A DNA stretch of 24,902 nucleotides. Source: a virus. The notes under the pieces are model-generated. The model was not told the origin of the DNA, searched no databases, and saw only the letters and a list, made by a program, of their open reading frames with translations. The position numbers and the translations under genes were made by a program. The stretch is from IMG/VR virus record IMGVR_UViG_3300009081_000474, positions 1 through 24,902 of that record. One strand, written 5' to 3'. This document shows positions 21,657-24,902 of this stretch, one piece after another; the stretch's first letter is position 1; every line of letters starts with the position of its first letter.

Positions 21657-21659
21657 ATA
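21652..21659 (+). promoter_or_regulatory. Late-type AATAAATA box before the 21666 gene
   Basis: AATAAATA overlaps the stop codon of the upstream gene and ends 6 nt before the ATG at 21666. Confidence 0.35.
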
Positions 21660-21665
21660 AAATTA

Positions 21666-22391
21666 ATGAGCAAACTCACAGTAATTATTCCTGCTGCTGG
21701 TGTAGGTAGCAGGTTACGGCTTCCTTATTCAAAAGAAATACTAAGAGTTTCAGAAGATAAATCTCTTATTGATTTCTCATTTGATTTTTTTAAAGACTAC
21801 GGAAGAAAAGATGTGGAGTTTGTTTTAGTTATAAATGAAAATAAACTAGATGTAGTAAAGTATCTATCCAAATATAAAGATAGATTCAATATTAGTTTCA
21901 CTTTTCAAAACCCGAACGAGCAAGAATACACAGGTGCTATAAAAAGCGCAAAACATTTGTTTGGAGAACATAATGTTATATTACTACCTGATACTTTAAT
22001 GAAGCTAAGTCTCGGGGTTGATTTATTTAAATCTATAGAAAGCAGTCTTACAGAAACTGGTTTTACATTCTTTTATAAAAAAGAAACTAACCATAACATG
22101 CTCAAAACAAAAGGTGCGTTATTTATAAATGAAAACAATATTATAGAAATGTATGAGGACAAACCACAAGAGCGATTAGAGAGATTTAATGCTTATTGGT
22201 GCAGCTTTGCCTTTAGAAAGAGAGCTTTTGACCAAAGTATGACATTTATGGAAAAGAGCACGTTAAGACAGCGGGTTTTTGTTGATGAGATAAAAACCAC
22301 ACCTTTGTATTTAAGTAAGGGTATTGAGGTGGAAGATTATACAGATCTGGGTACATGGCATGAATTAAACCGGTATATTAAAAATGCATAA
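21666..22391 (+). CDS. Sugar-1-phosphate nucleotidyltransferase
   Basis: A 241-aa NTP-transferase-type protein that would join a nucleotide to a sugar phosphate. The N-terminal nucleotide-binding signature is IPAAGVGSRLRLPYSKE (8-24), followed by a Rossmann-like series of strands. LLPDTLM (about 99-105) is the metal/substrate site where the family usually has GD, and VEDYTDLGTWHELNRY closes the fold in the manner of glucose-1-phosphate thymidylyltransferase relatives. Sugar and base are not deducible. The HAD phosphatase gene begins inside its last 8 bp, which suggests a two-step sugar-activation module. The product could feed the glycosyltransferases encoded elsewhere in the window. Confidence 0.8.
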   Translation: MSKLTVIIPAAGVGSRLRLPYSKEILRVSEDKSLIDFSFDFFKDYGRKDVEFVLVINENKLDVVKYLSKYKDRFNISFTFQNPNEQEYTGAIKSAKHLFGEHNVILLPDTLMKLSLGVDLFKSIESSLTETGFTFFYKKETNHNMLKTKGALFINENNIIEMYEDKPQERLERFNAYWCSFAFRKRAFDQSMTFMEKSTLRQRVFVDEIKTTPLYLSKGIEVEDYTDLGTWHELNRYIKNA

Positions 22392-22962
22392 AAAACTAAT
22401 CACAGACTGTGATGGTGTGTTGCTCGATTGGTCTTTTGCATTTGATGTATGGATGAGAGAACAAGGATACATTAAATTGCAAGATACTGATCATATTTTT
22501 TACCAGAATAAAAAATATGGTATTCCTGAAGAGGAGGCTTTAAGTTGTATTACTAGATTTAATGAAAGTGGAGCAGTTGGTTTTCTTCCACCTTTTAGAG
22601 ATGCTCAAGAATATATTAAAAAACTAGCAGAAGATGGCTGGAGATTTGAAGTAATCAGCAGCTTACATATAGACAAATATGCTCAAAAATTAAGAGCAGA
22701 AAATTTAATACACTTGTTCGGAGATGTATTTGATCATATAAATTGCAGTTTAGATTTTACAAAAAGTAAATTAGATAGTCTTAAAGAAAGATATAAAGGT
22801 AAAAATTATTTTTGGGTAGAAGATAGTGTTTCTCATGCAGTAAGCGGCAAGCAAGTTGGTTTGCGAAGCGTTATTATGGACCACGCTTACAATAAAAATT
22901 GGACCGGAGATAGAGTTTATAATTGGAAAGAAATGTATAAACTAATAACAGAAAACAATTAG
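22384..22962 (+). CDS. HAD-superfamily phosphatase/hydrolase
   Basis: A 192-aa HAD protein. Motif I is TDCDGVLLDW (7-16) with Asp8 nucleophile and Asp10 acid/base, motif II is ISS (about 89-91), motif III is a Lys in FTKSKLD, and motif IV is WVEDS (about 143-147). The helical cap between about 17 and 70 gives substrate access. It would remove a phosphate from a small metabolite; substrate unknown. The ATG overlaps the nucleotidyltransferase stop by 8 bp, so the two are co-expressed and probably act on the same sugar, though a nucleotide phosphatase is equally possible by fold. Confidence 0.8.
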   Translation: MHKKLITDCDGVLLDWSFAFDVWMREQGYIKLQDTDHIFYQNKKYGIPEEEALSCITRFNESGAVGFLPPFRDAQEYIKKLAEDGWRFEVISSLHIDKYAQKLRAENLIHLFGDVFDHINCSLDFTKSKLDSLKERYKGKNYFWVEDSVSHAVSGKQVGLRSVIMDHAYNKNWTGDRVYNWKEMYKLITENN

Positions 22963-22976
22963 TAAATATTTCTTTA

Positions 22977-23005
22977 TTGACAGAACAGGCTAAAAAGAAT
23001 AAATA
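22977..23005 (+). promoter_or_regulatory. TTGACA/TAAATA promoter before the basic 23012 gene
   Basis: A perfect -35 TTGACA (22977-22982), 17-bp spacer, TAAATA (23000-23005), then 6 nt to a GTG start. The element also reads as late-type AATAAATA (22998-23005), so both early and late use are possible. Confidence 0.5.
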
Positions 23006-23011
23006 ATAGTA

Positions 23012-23227
23012 GTGATACAGTACAAAGAGAGATTTTTAACTCTTCTAGAAAAGACCACCCGCACAACCCCGCAGGGTGGTAAAGGTACTCTTAAAGCTAA
23101 AGCTACTAAGAAATTTGGTAAGGGCAAAATGTCTTGTAGCAAAGCTAGAAAGTTAAAGACAAAGAAAGCCACAGCTCATACAAAGGCTCAGGCTAATTGG
23201 TTTTTAAATTTTCATTGCCAAAAATAA
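23012..23227 (+). CDS. Very basic small protein, possible internal DNA-binding head protein
   Basis: A 71-aa protein starting at GTG, chosen because the promoter-like boxes end 6 nt upstream and no ATG is available. It has about 20 Lys/Arg and few acidic residues. The first 13 residues (IQYKERFLTLLE) form a helix ending in LLE, again an (L/I)xE site, and the rest is Lys/Thr/Gly-rich (GKGTLKAKATKKFGKGK, KARKLKTKKATAHTKAQ). A small hydrophobic end (NWFLNFH) closes it. No family recognised. Composition suits a DNA-condensing or DNA-ejected internal protein, made late and processed; this is inference. A 7-bp hairpin lies in its 5' part (23054-23080). Confidence 0.6.
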   Translation: MIQYKERFLTLLEKTTRTTPQGGKGTLKAKATKKFGKGKMSCSKARKLKTKKATAHTKAQANWFLNFHCQK

Positions 23228-23230
23228 ATA
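23223..23230 (+). promoter_or_regulatory. Late-type AATAAATA box before the 23236 gene
   Basis: AATAAATA overlaps the stop of the basic protein gene. It ends 2 nt before ATG 23233 and 5 nt before ATG 23236; the second spacing is that seen at other starts. Confidence 0.35.
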
Positions 23231-23235
23231 CTATG

Positions 23236-23451
23236 ATGAAAGAATTCAATAACAACTTCAATAAACTACTCGAGAACTATGCTCCACTAAGAACACAGTC
23301 TCGATTATTTTATCCTAGAAACTTAAAGTTGTCTGAAGAGTTTATTAAGAGCTTTAAAAGCGAATACAACCGTCTTTTAAAAGAAGGTAATCATCCTAAA
23401 AAGATTATGGAAAAGATTTCCAAAGCTCTTAAGTTTCACATCAACGGTTAG
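23236..23451 (+). CDS. Small basic protein with capsid-targeting-like N-terminus
   Basis: A 71-aa protein from the second of two adjacent ATGs (72 aa from 23233). The N-terminus MKEFNNNFNKLLE closely parallels MSKFEETLNKYYGLLE of the 14867 gene and T4 internal-protein leaders, with LLE as a possible prohead-protease site. The remainder is a helical, Lys/Arg-rich body (NLKLSEEFIKSFKSEYNRLLKEG, split by a turn at NHPKK). No family recognised. It converges on phoH with an 11-bp overlap of the two 3' ends. Late expression and head packaging are inferred from the upstream AATAAATA box and the leader. Confidence 0.6.
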   Translation: MKEFNNNFNKLLENYAPLRTQSRLFYPRNLKLSEEFIKSFKSEYNRLLKEGNHPKKIMEKISKALKFHING

Positions 23452-24127
23452 ACTTAAGTTCATTAAGTTTACCAACAATAAACTTTAAGATTTTACTTCT
23501 TTTAATATCTTCATCAGTAAGAGTAAAGGATTGAATGCCGTTACTCTTACAATCGTCACTATTAAACTTAGCTACAATGTTACCGTAGCTCTTCTTGTCT
23601 CTAATATCTACTTGGTTACTATCCCCAATAACAACTAGCTTACCATGTTCACCAAGACGAGTGAGAACAATAATAAGCTGATCAAGTTCAGCGTTCTGAG
23701 CCTCATCTAACAACACAATCTTATCATGGAATGTTGTACCTCTCAAGAAGTTAAGAGGTTGAATATCTAAAGCACTCTCAGAAGCTAACTTAGTAATAGC
23801 AGCCTCAGAAATCATCTCACTAAGCTTTTCCAAGAACGGAGCACCGAAAGGACCAATCTTTTCATGTAATTCACCAGGCAAGGCTCCTAGTTTTTGATTT
23901 GAACACTCAGCAATACTTCTCAAATATAGAATGCTCTTAAAACTTTTTCTTTGGATTAGTTTCAAAGCGGCTAATACAGCACAATATGTTTTTGCTGTAC
24001 CAGCTGGCCCATCAATAAAGATAAGCTTATTGTCTCTGTCTAATATAGCATCAACAATTCTCTTGTGATTTTCAGAAAGCTCATACTTTTCTGCTACATT
24101 AAATGCCTTTGGGTTTTTAGATGACAT
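23441..24127 (-). CDS. phoH: PhoH-like P-loop ATPase
   Basis: A 228-aa PhoH-family ATPase, very common in marine phages; the biochemical role is unsettled (RNA-associated helicase/ATPase functions have been proposed). Walker A GPAGTAKT is at 40-47, and Walker B is IVLLDEAQN, followed by LDQLIIVLTRLGEHGKLVVIGDSNQVD, the typical PhoH sensor region. I use the ATG at 24127. The frame is open to 24352, but that extension runs antisense through the oxygenase gene and lacks family sequence. The ATG is 7-8 nt below a TATATT box. Its 3' end overlaps the convergent small gene by 11 bp. Confidence 0.94.
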   Translation of the reverse strand: MSSKNPKAFNVAEKYELSENHKRIVDAILDRDNKLIFIDGPAGTAKTYCAVLAALKLIQRKSFKSILYLRSIAECSNQKLGALPGELHEKIGPFGAPFLEKLSEMISEAAITKLASESALDIQPLNFLRGTTFHDKIVLLDEAQNAELDQLIIVLTRLGEHGKLVVIGDSNQVDIRDKKSYGNIVAKFNSDDCKSNGIQSFTLTDEDIKRSKILKFIVGKLNELKSNR

Positions 24128-24137
24128 AATCTTTAAT

Positions 24138-24149
24138 ATATACGTATAT
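24138..24149. promoter_or_regulatory. 12-bp palindrome in the phoH/oxygenase divergent region
   Basis: ATATACGTATAT is a perfect palindrome in the 61-bp gap between divergent phoH and the oxygenase gene. It overlaps the likely phoH -10 region and could be an operator, but AT-rich palindromes arise easily by chance. Confidence 0.25.
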
Positions 24150-24153
24150 TTAG

Positions 24154-24181
24154 TTGAAAATCCAAATCTAGCATTTAAAAT
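24154..24181 (+). promoter_or_regulatory. Putative promoter of the 2OG oxygenase gene, leaderless geometry
   Basis: TTGAAA (24154-24159), 16-bp spacer, TAAAAT (24176-24181), then 7 nt to the ATG at 24189. Confidence 0.45.
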
Positions 24182-24188
24182 AAAATGT

Positions 24189-24893
24189 ATGTTCTTACTG
24201 CATGAGGAAACAGACCCACCTATTATATGGGCTGAGAATTTCTTACCAAGAGCTGTTGTAGACTCCATTTTTAAAGAAATGTCAGATATTAAACAGTATT
24301 TTGGTACACCTGTTTGGAAGTTTGGTGATGGAGCAACAAAGCTCGAAAACACTTCTACTGATTTTGAAACAACTAAAAATAACCTTAATCACCTTTGCTG
24401 GGGTAGTGATATCTGGTTACCAGACCCTAACATTCCAGCTGGTTATGCCCTAAACAACCTTGATAAGTTTTTCTTCCATCAAGGCATTCTTAAGTTTATG
24501 GGCTCTTGTAAGAGCAGAGAGTTCCAGCTTGGAGCTAGATATGGTTTGACTGGACGAACTCATATCATAAGCTATGGTAATGGTGGATATTACAACTGGC
24601 ATTCTGATGATGGGGTTTACGGTCTTTCTATTCATGGTAAAGAAATTGCTATGACCCCTGTGTTTACTATGTCATATACTCTTGTTAGAGATGAATCTCT
24701 GATAAAGGGCGGTAGCCAGTTGTTTATGCATGAGGGTAAATGCTATGAATACCCGCTTAAAAATAATTTTCTTTGTATTTTTCCTTCTAGATTGCATCAC
24801 GCTTGCTCAGAAGTAATTTGTGATTCAGCTATGCCATGGGAAAATAATCGCTTTAACATTCAAATATGGACTTGTCAAGATGATAGAAACTAA
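24189..24893 (+). CDS. 2-oxoglutarate/Fe(II)-dependent oxygenase (prolyl-4-hydroxylase-like)
   Basis: A 234-aa double-stranded beta-helix oxygenase. The iron triad is His138-x-Asp140 (YNWHSDD) with a distal His at 203/204 (RLHHACSEV), and Arg221 (RFNIQIW) is placed to bind 2-oxoglutarate. GGSQLFM (174-180) corresponds to the GGxLxF strand of prolyl-hydroxylase-type members. The first 100 residues form the family's N-terminal part. Such enzymes are frequent in T4-like marine phages and may hydroxylate proteins, nucleic acid bases or small molecules; the substrate is not determined here. It diverges from phoH and ends 9 bp before the window edge. Confidence 0.88.
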   Translation: MFLLHEETDPPIIWAENFLPRAVVDSIFKEMSDIKQYFGTPVWKFGDGATKLENTSTDFETTKNNLNHLCWGSDIWLPDPNIPAGYALNNLDKFFFHQGILKFMGSCKSREFQLGARYGLTGRTHIISYGNGGYYNWHSDDGVYGLSIHGKEIAMTPVFTMSYTLVRDESLIKGGSQLFMHEGKCYEYPLKNNFLCIFPSRLHHACSEVICDSAMPWENNRFNIQIWTCQDDRN

Positions 24894-24902
24894 AATTGGA
24901 CT

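Noticed and set aside
23054-23080. 7-bp hairpin (ACCACCC/GGGTGGT) as a terminator
   Set aside because: It lies within the coding sequence with no T-run after it; probably follows from the Thr/Gly codons.
24128-24352. N-terminal extension of phoH up to 24352
   Set aside because: The open frame runs antisense through the oxygenase start and has no PhoH-like sequence; the ATG at 24127 fits the family and the TATATT box.
1-24902. tRNA genes, CRISPR arrays, insertion sequences, integrase or att sites
   Set aside because: Looked for TTCRANNC-type arms, spaced direct repeats and transposase or integrase motifs on both strands by eye; nothing convincing was found.

Overview
This window looks like part of a tailed phage genome with a T4-like (myovirus) replication and recombination core. 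It holds recognisable relatives of T4 gp41, UvsX, gp43, gp46, gp47, gp55, UvsW and UvsY, packed on one strand with 1-11 bp overlaps. PhoH, a 2-oxoglutarate/Fe(II) oxygenase and 7-deazaguanine genes are common passengers in marine and environmental myoviruses. The DNA is AT-rich. No tRNA, integrase, transposase or CRISPR array was seen. The host cannot be read from the sequence; the sigma70-like promoters and near absence of Shine-Dalgarno sites suggest, by inference only, a bacterium that tolerates leaderless mRNAs.

Layout. (1) 1-13634, minus strand, in transcription order: uvsY, uvsW, gp55-like late sigma factor, gp47, gp46, a GT-B glycosyltransferase, DNA polymerase, a small conserved-position protein, uvsX, then an inserted block (queC, class II glutamine amidotransferase, a GT-A-like glycosyltransferase), then gp41 helicase, which runs off the left edge. 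(2) 13681-16387, plus strand: a putative late block of small proteins, a GIY-YIG protein and a HIGH-superfamily nucleotidyltransferase. (3) 16380-18720, minus strand: folE, an unknown gene and an FtsZ/tubulin-family GTPase. (4) 18794-23451, plus strand: a QueD-like protein, QueE, a membrane protein, a small unknown, a NadR-type kinase, a sugar nucleotidyltransferase, a HAD hydrolase and two small proteins, one very basic. (5) phoH (minus) diverging from a 2OG oxygenase (plus) at the right edge.

How the genes fit together. The core genes build the replisome and recombination-dependent replication. FolE, the QueD-like protein, QueE and QueC cover the GTP-to-preQ0 pathway, and the amidotransferase beside QueC suggests an amidated 7-deazaguanine (archaeosine-type) base, probably for DNA protection. 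No transglycosylase (DpdA) lies in this window.

Main unexpected signals: (a) many genes have a -10-like hexamer ending 5-8 nt before the start codon, often with a -35 element 16-17 bp further up, which predicts leaderless mRNAs; (b) a second group has T4-late-like (TATAAATA) boxes about 5-7 nt before the start; (c) several small plus-strand proteins share an N-terminal helix ending in (L/I)xE, like T4 capsid-targeting peptides cut by the prohead protease; (d) an FtsZ-like GTPase keeps its catalytic loop; (e) a 14-bp perfect inverted repeat contains the start codon of a membrane-protein gene.
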